A stretch of DNA of 64,000 nucleotides from Edaphobacter dinghuensis (GTDB taxonomy: Bacteria; Acidobacteriota; Terriglobia; Terriglobales; Acidobacteriaceae). Made by a program: the position numbers and the translations under genes. This document shows positions 55,629 to 64,000 of the stretch, one piece after another (positions within the stretch are counted from its first letter, which is position 1; each line of letters begins with the position of its first letter). Under the pieces are notes generated by a model. The model did not search any database. It was not told the DNA's origin and was given only the letters and a program-made list of their open reading frames with translations. The stretch covers positions 682,001 through 746,000 of the forward strand of contig NZ_BMGT01000002.1 of NCBI RefSeq assembly GCF_014640335.1, given 5' to 3'.

Positions 55629-58600
55629 TTAGAAAGAGAACTTCACCTTGAAAGCGATATTACGCGGATCGAGTGCAGAAGTGATCTTTCCGAAGGTTGC
55701 AGCGCCAACGGTTGTTCCGACGCCATTGAAGGCCGGATGGTTGAAAAGATTAAAGAACTCGCCTTCGAACTTCGCTGTAACAGGAGTGTCTCCAATGAGA
55801 TTGAAGGTCGCTTTCTTGGAGAGATTGAATTGGGTGCTGTTCAGCCCCGGCTGGCGAATGGTGTTGAACCCCAGATCGCCGAAGGTTCCCAACGCAGGCT
55901 GGCTGAAGTTTGCTGTTGAGAAGTAATTGTTGATGTTGCCATGTTGATAGATCACTGAGCCCGTTATGTTAGGCCGTTCCCCCGTATTACCAACACCGGC
56001 GCGGTCTGCGGAGATCGTTGCCGTTACCGGCGTACCGCTCTGGAAGGTAGAAACTCCACTGACCTCCCAACCGCCAAGCGTATAAGCCTCCAGGCTGCGA
56101 CTGCCATGGAAGAACGGCAAGTCGTAAACATAGTTAATGGTGAAGCTCTGTGGTCTGTCATAGGCCGTTGGACCATTTTCATTAGCGAACTGATTTTGCC
56201 CCACCTGCGAACCGAGAGAACGAGAGTAAGTGTAAGCCGCTTCAAAGAGGAATCCGTTCTTGAAGTGGCGACGCGCATCGACCTGTACGGAGTTATAGTT
56301 CGCAGAAGCAGAGCGGACATCATAGTTGATCGCGGCATAACCTTTGTAAGGACGAACCGTATTGACGTTTACTGTTCCCGCTGCGACGGCAGCGTTAGGC
56401 TGGGCTTGGTTGATGTTAGGTGTCTGATCCAGATGGCGGGCGGTGTTGCCCACATAGCTCACTGAAAGAACGGTCGATCCCGGAAGCTGCCTCTCTATCG
56501 TAAGAGAATATTGGCTTACGGTTGGGTACAACTTGCGAGTATCGAAGGCAGCGAGTGTCGGAGGGAACAACGTCTGTGCATCAGAAGCGAAACCAGTAAG
56601 AGTGGTGTTGTAGATGGTCGCGGATTGCGAGTACGGAGGATTGCCGCTCAGACTTTCGTGGTTGTCATTGTCCCAATGATAAAAGATGCCGTAACCACCG
56701 CGGACCGATGTTGCAGAAGAACCAAGAGGTGCCCAGGCAAAGCCAACGCGCGGTCCAATATTGTTCCGCGCGCCCGTGAGGGAACGAGGAAGATCAAGTC
56801 CTTTAAGATTGGCCGGTGTGATGATTCCGTTAAGAGGATCACCAGTGCCGGCAACCAATGTTCCTGTCGAAGTAACCGTGGGCGCGTTTGTAGCCGAATA
56901 CAGACTTGGGACAAAATCTGAGATGCGGTCGTATTTATCGTAACCATTGGGCGCCCCCTGGAAGATCGTGTCACGCACGCCTAGATTGAGCGTGAGGTTA
57001 CGGGTAACCTTCCAATCGTCCTGCACATACCCTTCAAACATATTTGCGAAGAGATACACATTCGACACATTGTTCTGCTCGACGTAGCTGAAGGCATGGC
57101 CAGTAAGAAAATCAGCCAACGGATTGCCGGTTGCAGAACCCGTGAAACTGAACGATCCAGCCTGGCCGCCGTATGGGAAACGATCAAATTTCTGAATACG
57201 AAGAATATTGAAACCGGCCTTCAGAGACTGATTGTGCAACTGCTTCGTCAAATCGTCACGCCAGGTGTAAACGTTGTTCGTATTATTCGTAAGTCCCTGT
57301 GCGCCAATTGATGAGAATCCGCTAATCGTGATAGTGGGAATCAGGTTATAGATATTCGCGTTATACAAACTTGGAATGGTAAGACCCGCAGGCCGTTGGC
57401 CATTGCTATTCGGTGACTGAGTAATCTGATTGCGTGAATAGCCAATCGTCGCCTGGTTCAGCAGCGTTGGTGAAAAATATGGATCCATTGCAACACTCCA
57501 TTCTGTCCCGGCTTAACAAAGTAACCACCGATCGTTGCGAAAGACTGATTGGAAGGCTTCAAAATTGCCTGCTGCTGACTCCACGCATCATGAGCATAGC
57601 GTGCGGTGACCGTATCGCTTTGCGTCAGCGTCGCGTCAACACGTATCAACTCTTCACGCCAACTCGTTTGATTCTTCGGACTGATCACGTAGTTCGACGA
57701 GCTCGTGCTGTTAGGTAACGGAAAGTATGCGTTTAAAAGAAGCGCCGCATTCGGATCGATATTTGTAATCTGATTGCCCGCGTAGGGCAGCCCGGTAACA
57801 GGATTCTTGATAGGTGCAGACCCGGCGAAGTTTCCAGTTCTTTGCAGAGAGGTGGGTGTCGTCGCAGTAAAGGTGCTCTGCGGTGCTGAGGTGAAACTGG
57901 TAAGTTCCGGGCCGGAGCGACGATCGAATGCCTGCGACCAGAAGAAAAATATATTTGGCGTTAACTTACCTTTGGCTCCAGGAAGCAAGCGGCCGCCCAC
58001 GTCATATCCGAAGTTATTGTCATGCAGAGGCGGCTTCGATGCGTTGAAATAATTGCGAGCATTCAGCGCATCGTTCGAAAACACCTCGTACAAATCACCG
58101 TGATATTTCTCGCCGCCAGACCGCGTCACAACGTTTACCTGGCTGTAGCCAAATGACCCGATGTCTGCCGTGTAGTTACTCTTGTGGACTTGAATCTCCT
58201 GTATCGCCTCCATCGGGGGAAAGAGATTGAGTCCTCGATTTCCGCCGGTATCCATCGCCAGGATGCCGTCATAAGTAAAAGCATTTGAGTTGATGCGGCC
58301 GCCGTTCACCGATGTCAGCGGATTGCCTTCCTGCCCCACGCCCATGCGCTGTCCCGTCTGCGAACTGCTCACACCTGTACCAAGCGAGAGGAGCTGGGTG
58401 AAGTTACGGCCATTGGTCGCGAGCTCACTTAGTTGCGTTCCTGTGATGATCGTGTTCAGGGAGCCTTCAGATGTCTCAATTGCAGGAGCAGCAGTCGTCA
58501 CTGTTGCCACGTCCGATGCGCCCACAGTTAGTTGAAGATTGATCGTGCGCGTTGTATCTGATTGCAGAACAACTCCCTGCTGCTCTATACGTTGAAAACC

Positions 58601-58864
58601 CGACGCCTGCGCACCAACAATGTACTCCCCGGCGCGGAGTGCTGGTAGAGAGTAAAAACCGGTAGAGTTTGTCTTTGTTGAACGTTCGAGCCCCGTCAAG
58701 GTCTGGCGAACTGTCACTTCAGCATCTGGAATCACAGCACCCGAACTGTCACTGATGGTTCCGTTCAACGTACCACTTCCTGAGCTTTGGGCAACTGCAG
58801 AGATCAAGGGAGAAAACAGAAGAATCAGTGCGAGCAAACTTGATCGCCTGGAAAGCACAAACAT
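55629..58864 (-). pseudogene. Oar-like TonB-dependent receptor, split by frameshift
   Basis: One receptor in two frames. The N-terminal part (58864 to about 57490) has a signal peptide (LISAVAQS), carboxypeptidase-regulatory-like domain (GTLNGTISDSSGAVIPDAEV) and plug (AIQEIQVHKSNYTADIGSFG). The C-terminal part (about 57490 to 55629) is the barrel, ending RNIAFKVKFSF. The frames meet at CAATGGATCC: one added G gives LQWDPYFSPTLLNQAT, a natural receptor sequence. Apart from this single base the gene looks intact, so it may be a recent mutation, a sequencing error or programmed slippage. It heads the transcript with sulfatase 3. Confidence 0.85.
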
Positions 58865-58897
58865 ATAAAGCCTCTCTTACGACATGTGTCGCGAAGA

Positions 58898-58913
58898 CGC
58901 AGAAATTTCTGCG
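58898..58913. promoter_or_regulatory. Perfect 16-base palindrome upstream of broken receptor
   Basis: CGCAGAAATTTCTGCG lies 34 bases before the receptor start and downstream of its likely promoter, a typical repressor-operator position. The binding protein is unknown. Confidence 0.5.
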
Positions 58914-59619
58914 CGAAATTGAACGTGTAGAAGCACAGAAGTGCCGTCAACACTAGCTATTTATTGAGGGTTTTTAGAAGGAAAGAACTAACCGCACAGG
59001 GTTCTCGCCGGACCACAGAGAGGGTCAACAGCAACAACAAAGCGTCAGTTGAGTATGAATGAATTGCATCCGAAAAAGAGACTAACACAAGAAACGCTGT
59101 AGTAACAGCTTCGTTCAAGAAGCATCACAAAATGCAACGTGATATTCAAACGCTTGGTGGCTCATTCTTACCGAGTGTAAAATCTCCGATGTATCCAGTA
59201 AGTGCTGAGGCTTGTTAGCGTCAACCGACGCTCCACTTCCGGACTATCATCATCAAGCCGCGATAGTTCACGCTCGAATCGCTCTGGCATGTCCGCTTGC
59301 CAATAAGTCATGGATTGTCCTAAGTTCAGGTACGACCAAGCTCTCGCGACTTAAAGAAAATCTCAGGTCGCAACCCTCGAACTCGCCACAGACAATGCGT
59401 TCGCTCGAAGAGGCCTCCACAATCAGCATCGAAGGGGAACATTACCCGCGACGCACGCAAAGCTAATCGGCCGCTAACCCTATCTGATGGAGACATCCCC
59501 CAAATTCGCCCACCCCGCCTTCAGCACACGCGCCTGAAGCTTTCAGTTTTCTGATTTTAATCATTCTTCTCTGGCAATTTACCCCGGGAAGGGAGTAGAG
59601 TACATTCCCTTAGGGTTGC

Positions 59620-59642
59620 CGAGAATTAGGCAAGCATTCTCG
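59620..59642. repeat. Small inverted repeat
   Basis: CGAGAAT and ATTCTCG flank a 9-base loop about 220 bases before the next gene. No T-run follows, so a protein-binding site or leader hairpin is more likely than a terminator. Confidence 0.4.
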
Positions 59643-59863
59643 ACGAGAAAACCAGGGGAATGGCTAGAATGAGGAATTTACTCCTGGCCAACGGAAAATA
59701 AAGAGACGGCAAACAATGGCACTCGAAACTTAAGTTCGATGTGCACAGGGTTTGCGGCCTACCGGGTTCGTTTCCGCACCAACTTCGTTCGCAGATTTCG
59801 GGCTATTCCATCGATAGCGTCGGAGCCGCAAGGTCTCCGTGGTTGTATGCGAGGTGTCCAGCG

Positions 59864-62800
59864 ATGAAGATCCTTCTTCGTTTGTCTCCCGTTTCTGTAG
59901 CAACCTTTCTGGGCCTGTGTATATGCACCTCAATTTACCCTGGCAGGGCAGCCCACGCCGCTGTCACGTCCCCAGCGTCCGACACCATATCGACCAGCCT
60001 GAAGGCGCAGGCAACTCCGGCAGTCGACGGTGTCGTCATCCCCGGTCCGCTGCGATCTTTCCTGCGTATGGCCGGTATCAGCCAGAAGGTATCACCGAAC
60101 GATGTGTTGCCCTTGCTTGCCCGCAATATCTATCTGCACGGCTATGTGCAAGGTAGTCCGACTGAGTACCTGATCCTGGTCGAACGTTATGTGCATCAAG
60201 CAAGAGAGCTTCAGATTCTGGCAGGATCGAGCAACACAATTCGAGTCACCAGTTGCGACGATGCTGGAACTTTGGTTCAGATACTCGGCTACAGACTGCG
60301 AGAGGGATGCGGGCAGAAAGACTTCACTCTGGAGACGGCAGACCCGAGGAGAGCCTTCCTGACCATCGACTCCGGCTTTCCTCTCGTTGAGCTCGAAGAA
60401 GCTCTCGAGAAAGGTGTTCCCTTCGCGTATTCATATCCCGCCTCTCGGGTCCCGGTGCTTCTTCAGGAGAGCGACTGGACCGGACTGAGCACGGGTTCCA
60501 GACGAAACTCTAAAAACATAGTGGATGCGCTGTTGAAGGATCCAACCGTCGCCAGGCTTTACTGGGCACTTGCAAAGAGCGATGACGAAACGAGGAACGA
60601 GCTGCATCGATCGCCGGGGCTCAATGCATTGCTTCCCTTTGCTCCCATTCTCGATTTCTATGGAAGCCAGATATGCATTCGCTCCGGACAGGTAATTGTT
60701 CCCGGTGGAATGAGCACCCAGGCGTACTGGAAAGAACTGGTGGGAGCGAGTCCGTCTAAACCGGGAGAGTTCGTCATCCACCTGCTTGCAAAAGATAACG
60801 GATGGCTGACTGTATATTTCGATACCTTGTCGCGTCTCAGTCAAGAACAGCAGAGACACTTCACGGAAGCCCCGCGGCTGACGCGGCTTTATGAGAGCTT
60901 TCGAGTAGGCACCTCCAAACTCAGCCCTGCCTCAGGAGTGTTTCGAAAGGCTCCCGAACTCCTGGTTCTGTTTACCCGCGTCCAGTGGGATCCTGACGGT
61001 CAACCTCACGTTCCTGGAGATTTGGAGGTCTGGAAAGAGATCTTTCGTCAGAAATCTGATTCCGGAGTTATCCACGACTGGGGCAAGCGCACCCGCTCTT
61101 GGAATTCTCCAGAGCAATTGCTCGAGGGCCTAACCGCTGTTTCCTGCGTGGAAGGCGAGACCGGACCACTTCAGATTTATCTCATGTTGGGCGAGCTCGA
61201 CCGCGAACGGCAGTTTGGGAAACGCTTATCGGTTGAAACCGTGCGCCTCCTGGCCGACCGGTTCACTCAGTTCAACAGCTGGTATCTGGTGTTCACAGAG
61301 TTTCCGAGTCTCGACGATGCTTCCATCGTCCATTTTATGAATGTGGCTGATGCGATTGACGGAACTTCCAACCAGACTCTGCGTGAAAATACCTTGGGCG
61401 CCTTTCAGGCTACCGTGGGGCTTTGGCAGATATTGGCTCGCCAGAATCAGATTCCGAATGCCGAGCTCAATACGTCCTGGCAGCAGATCATCGAGCCCTT
61501 TGGAGCAATCTCTTCCTCTGCTCAGCTCTTCGATGCCACTCGCAACTCACTGGGAAAGCTTCTATTGGCGGCTGGCTCTAAAGCGGACAGCTCTCAGGAT
61601 GAGATCGTGAGTTTACTTGCAGGCCCTCGTCAGGAAAGCCCGGATGGACAACGGGTGCATATGGCATTAGCCGGAAGGATGAACTCGGTTCTCGAAGACC
61701 AACGTCTGGTGTCTCTCGATACTCTGTTTGCACTCAACGACGGCCTGAAGGAGATGGAAAAGGGAAAGGGAAAGGGAAAGGGCGACAGCCTGTTGCCGCT
61801 CGCAGCAGAGCTCCATGAATTCGACCTGCCCCATCCGATCTTTACCAACAGCGAAAAGATCGTCTGGGCACCAGCGATCTACACCAATCATCATGCAGAG
61901 CTGCAGGTGCGGACCGATCTGACAAGAGTGATCAAAGCACGGAGTACGCCCGCTCAACTCGAAATCGCCAGGGGCCAGCTCGCACCTTTCCTGCGGGATA
62001 CTTTGGTGGGTTTGAACTATGCCTACTATGAGCCGCCGGGCGCTCAAATCCTTCATCACAATCCTCTCTTCGTCCGGTCGCATGATTTTCTGGGAGTATC
62101 GGTGCAAAGTTCGACGGATCGGCTCTGGGCTGCACCTATGTTGCTGGGGGTGGGAACGCCGGCTGGTGGCGGCGCTTATCTGATGGGCTCCCTTGCCGAC
62201 CTCCCATACTCGCTGGCGGAGACAGAGCAGGATTTCATTGCGCCTGAAAACATCCAGGCACTCATTTGGAAGGAACTCGTTCCTGACCTACTGGTCAGCG
62301 CAACGCTTCCGCGCTGGTGGAGCGTGACGCCCAATGAGCTTCACGCTGCTACGCTTTATCAGCGGTCAGGGGAAGAGCTTCTAATTGCATCCGGAAAAAA
62401 TGTCCCCCTCAGGAACAAGGTCGTCAATATTCTTTCCGACCGCATAGGACCGCGACGTCTGGAGGAAGTGGAACAGTCGCTACGCAGTACACAAACCGCC
62501 ACTGCGATGGCTTCTCAGATGTTGCCTGCGGAAACCTCGTATCTGTCTGTAGAGTTTTACAAACGATTTCCAGACGAGACAGCTTCATGGGGGCCAGCCG
62601 GGCAGCAGCTTAACGAGCTGCGAAGCCGCTATCCGGCAGAAGTGAGTTGGGAACGCTTATCGAGAGATTTCGGGGTGCCTCATCCGCGCCTGGCTCGAAC
62701 GAACGCTCGCGAGTTATTGAATGTAAAGCCATTTCCTTTCTTTGGTTCCTACTCCTATCGCCTGTTCGGCGAGTCATGGGAATCGAGCAATTTGTACTGG

Positions 62801-63046
62801 GCTCGCGTGGCCGATGAAATGGGCTATTCACCCATAGCCCTGAACATCCTTGTCCCCGAGTTGATCCGACATACGATCGCGAAGATCTTTGCTACTGAGC
62901 CCGAAGACTGGCCAGCAATCCTTCGCGCCATGCATGAGACAGAAGAAGAATTCAAACAGGGCAAAATTGCCGTGCTGCCAGGAATTACACCTGTATCCAC
63001 AGTGTCAGTGCATGCTGGAGAACATGCAACCGCGCAATCGCAATAG
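59864..63046 (+). CDS. Giant exported protein of unknown function
   Basis: About 1060 residues with a signal peptide (FLGLCICTSIYPGRAAHAAV). I recognise no domain. The body is mostly helical with regular spacing (PLLARNIYLHGYVQGSPTEYL; PTVARLYWALAKSDDET; LRDTLVGLNYAYYEPPG) and contains one low-complexity (Lys-Gly)4 stretch at about residue 633. GAGGTG precedes the ATG at 59864; an open frame back to 59741 has no ribosome-binding site. It is 16 bases upstream of a VWA gene and surely co-transcribed. Probably periplasmic; pairing with VWA proteins suggests a complex-forming role. Confidence 0.75.
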   Translation: MKILLRLSPVSVATFLGLCICTSIYPGRAAHAAVTSPASDTISTSLKAQATPAVDGVVIPGPLRSFLRMAGISQKVSPNDVLPLLARNIYLHGYVQGSPTEYLILVERYVHQARELQILAGSSNTIRVTSCDDAGTLVQILGYRLREGCGQKDFTLETADPRRAFLTIDSGFPLVELEEALEKGVPFAYSYPASRVPVLLQESDWTGLSTGSRRNSKNIVDALLKDPTVARLYWALAKSDDETRNELHRSPGLNALLPFAPILDFYGSQICIRSGQVIVPGGMSTQAYWKELVGASPSKPGEFVIHLLAKDNGWLTVYFDTLSRLSQEQQRHFTEAPRLTRLYESFRVGTSKLSPASGVFRKAPELLVLFTRVQWDPDGQPHVPGDLEVWKEIFRQKSDSGVIHDWGKRTRSWNSPEQLLEGLTAVSCVEGETGPLQIYLMLGELDRERQFGKRLSVETVRLLADRFTQFNSWYLVFTEFPSLDDASIVHFMNVADAIDGTSNQTLRENTLGAFQATVGLWQILARQNQIPNAELNTSWQQIIEPFGAISSSAQLFDATRNSLGKLLLAAGSKADSSQDEIVSLLAGPRQESPDGQRVHMALAGRMNSVLEDQRLVSLDTLFALNDGLKEMEKGKGKGKGDSLLPLAAELHEFDLPHPIFTNSEKIVWAPAIYTNHHAELQVRTDLTRVIKARSTPAQLEIARGQLAPFLRDTLVGLNYAYYEPPGAQILHHNPLFVRSHDFLGVSVQSSTDRLWAAPMLLGVGTPAGGGAYLMGSLADLPYSLAETEQDFIAPENIQALIWKELVPDLLVSATLPRWWSVTPNELHAATLYQRSGEELLIASGKNVPLRNKVVNILSDRIGPRRLEEVEQSLRSTQTATAMASQMLPAETSYLSVEFYKRFPDETASWGPAGQQLNELRSRYPAEVSWERLSRDFGVPHPRLARTNARELLNVKPFPFFGSYSYRLFGESWESSNLYWARVADEMGYSPIALNILVPELIRHTIAKIFATEPEDWPAILRAMHETEEEFKQGKIAVLPGITPVSTVSVHAGEHATAQSQ

Positions 63047-63062
63047 GAGGATCGAGAGGATC

Positions 63063-64000
63063 ATGGCAAAGAAATATTTTCTGTTCCTCTGCTTAGTTTC
63101 GTTTCTCTTCTGCAGTACCGGCTCTGGTGCTGGTCAGAACGATGTGTCGCGTATCCACGTGGACGTTGTTCTAGTGCAGTTGAATGTCGCGGTCACCGAC
63201 GGTAAGGGGAACTATATCAGCGGTCTTACGCCGGAGGACTTCTCCATCGTCGAGGACAATATCCCCGAAAAGACTGCCACTTTCGAAGAGGGTAACGAGC
63301 CGCCGCGCAGGCTGGCCGATGTGGCTCCGCCGACTGACCACTCGCTGACGCGGAGTTCTGCCAAACCATCGCAGCCACAGGCGAGCGCGCCAGTGGTCGC
63401 AGCGAATCAGGCGCAGACTCCAGCGCTTTGGGCCGCCGGAGCTAACGTCTTCATCCTCTTCGACACCAGCAACTACATGTATCGGGGATTCGTCTTCGCA
63501 CAGGACTCCATCGCGGATTTCATACGCTCTCTTGAAGGTGTGAGCAAGGTAGCCTTCTATTCCTACAGCCGCGATCTCTCACGCGTCGCCACACTTACTT
63601 CCGACCGGTCACAGGTTCTGCGCGGCGTTCGCAGCACGGTTGCCGGCGACGATGCCGCTCTCTACAACTCTCTCCTCCTAACCGTGAAGGATGCCGCTAC
63701 GTTGACAGGAAAAAAAGCTATCGTCGTCTTCTCCAACGGGCCTGATAACGCCAGTCTGGTGCCTCCAGAGGATGTGGCGGAGTTGGCTCAATCAACCGGA
63801 ACAATCATCTATATGGTCAGTACCCAGGAGGCCGAAGCCGAACCGGTCTCGACTGCTGTCTTTGAGCGTATGAGCAAGGCCACCGGCGGCAGAGCCTATT
63901 TCTCCAGCAGTTGGAGAGACGAGAAGAGGGCGTTTACCTCTATCCGGGATGACCTAGCACATCTCTACACTCTCAGCTACTATCCACAACCCAACCCTAA
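63063..64000 (+). CDS. VWA-domain protein, partial (runs off window)
   Basis: The first 312 residues of an exported VWA protein of a kind common in Acidobacteria. Signal peptide about 1-24, an N-terminal sandwich (VLVQLNVAVTDGKGNYISG, LTPEDFSIVEDN), a Pro/Ala/Gln-rich linker and the VWA fold from about residue 125 (ANVFILFDTSNYMYRG). The metal-site motif reads DTSNY where the consensus is DxSxS, so metal binding may be altered. The frame is open to the last base. It follows the giant exported protein by 16 bases, with AGGAGGATCGAGAGG before the ATG. Confidence 0.88.
   Translation, partial: MAKKYFLFLCLVSFLFCSTGSGAGQNDVSRIHVDVVLVQLNVAVTDGKGNYISGLTPEDFSIVEDNIPEKTATFEEGNEPPRRLADVAPPTDHSLTRSSAKPSQPQASAPVVAANQAQTPALWAAGANVFILFDTSNYMYRGFVFAQDSIADFIRSLEGVSKVAFYSYSRDLSRVATLTSDRSQVLRGVRSTVAGDDAALYNSLLLTVKDAATLTGKKAIVVFSNGPDNASLVPPEDVAELAQSTGTIIYMVSTQEAEAEPVSTAVFERMSKATGGRAYFSSSWRDEKRAFTSIRDDLAHLYTLSYYPQPNP

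Larger units (their letters stand above)
58865..59863. other. Long gene-free stretch
   Basis: About 1 kb separating divergent transcripts. It holds the palindrome at 58898-58913, a GTGTTGACG motif on the minus strand at 58945-58953 (a possible -35 for the receptor), and a hairpin at 59620-59642. The open frame at 59212-59466 has no reliable identity. Confidence 0.5.

Noticed and set aside
59212..59466. Short open frame with HARIALACPLANKSWIVL, vaguely like the C-terminus of IS110-type transposases
   Set aside because: The match is a few residues only, with no flanking inverted repeats or other transposase parts.

Overview
The window looks like chromosomal DNA of an acidobacterium of the Terriglobia/Acidobacteriaceae type (Granulicella, Terriglobus or Edaphobacter relatives). 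I infer this from family content, not from a marker gene. The signs are several very large outer-membrane receptors with an N-terminal carboxypeptidase-regulatory-like domain (Oar type), many secreted glycoside hydrolases and sulfatases, IclR-type HTH/sugar-binding regulators, and a VWA protein next to a giant exported protein. No rRNA, tRNA, CRISPR array, prophage or intact insertion sequence was seen.

Layout. (1) 0.2-5.5 kb: a divergent sugar locus with GH39-like hydrolase, L-rhamnose mutarotase, L-fucose/L-arabinose isomerase-like enzyme and an orphan IclR HTH on the minus strand. It faces a regulator made of an IclR HTH fused to a sugar-binding domain; a repeated palindromic operator lies between them. 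(2) 5.6-8.9 kb: divergent katG/oxyR. (3) 9.2-24.5 kb: a TonB receptor, a YncE-like propeller, an Oar receptor, two tandem sulfatases, a sugar-binding lipoprotein, a histidine kinase with a glycan-binding-like periplasmic part, and a convergent LuxR-type response regulator. This reads as one import/degrade/sense unit for a sulfated glycan. (4) 24.9-28.7 kb: a more AT-rich four-gene operon encoding a Ras-like GTPase, a diguanylate cyclase, a coiled-coil protein and a membrane OmpA protein whose central part looks like a roadblock fold. This is the strongest candidate for an under-described system. (5) 28.7-33.1 kb: decayed regulator and redox-gene remnants, a LuxR-type regulator and an OmpR/HAMP-kinase pair. 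(6) 33.5-39.9 kb: a type III polyketide synthase cluster (synthase, methyltransferase, DUF2306 membrane protein, FAD oxidoreductase, YceI), plus a relic of a second synthase gene. (7) 40.2-53.5 kb: a glycan/aminosugar region with a PfkB kinase, GH27/36 alpha-galactosidase-like enzyme with PKD domain, Oar receptor, GH2 exo-glucosaminidase, SIS-domain isomerase/deaminase and APC permease. The receptor and GH2 genes share a promoter/operator motif. (8) 53.5-58.9 kb: a GNAT protein, a third sulfatase, and an Oar receptor split by an apparent single-base frameshift. (9) 58.9-64 kb: about 1 kb of non-coding DNA, a 1060-residue exported protein of unknown function, and a VWA protein cut by the window edge.

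All functional names rest on motif and domain recognition by eye. Start sites were moved from the longest possible reading frame where ribosome-binding sites or signal peptides justified it.
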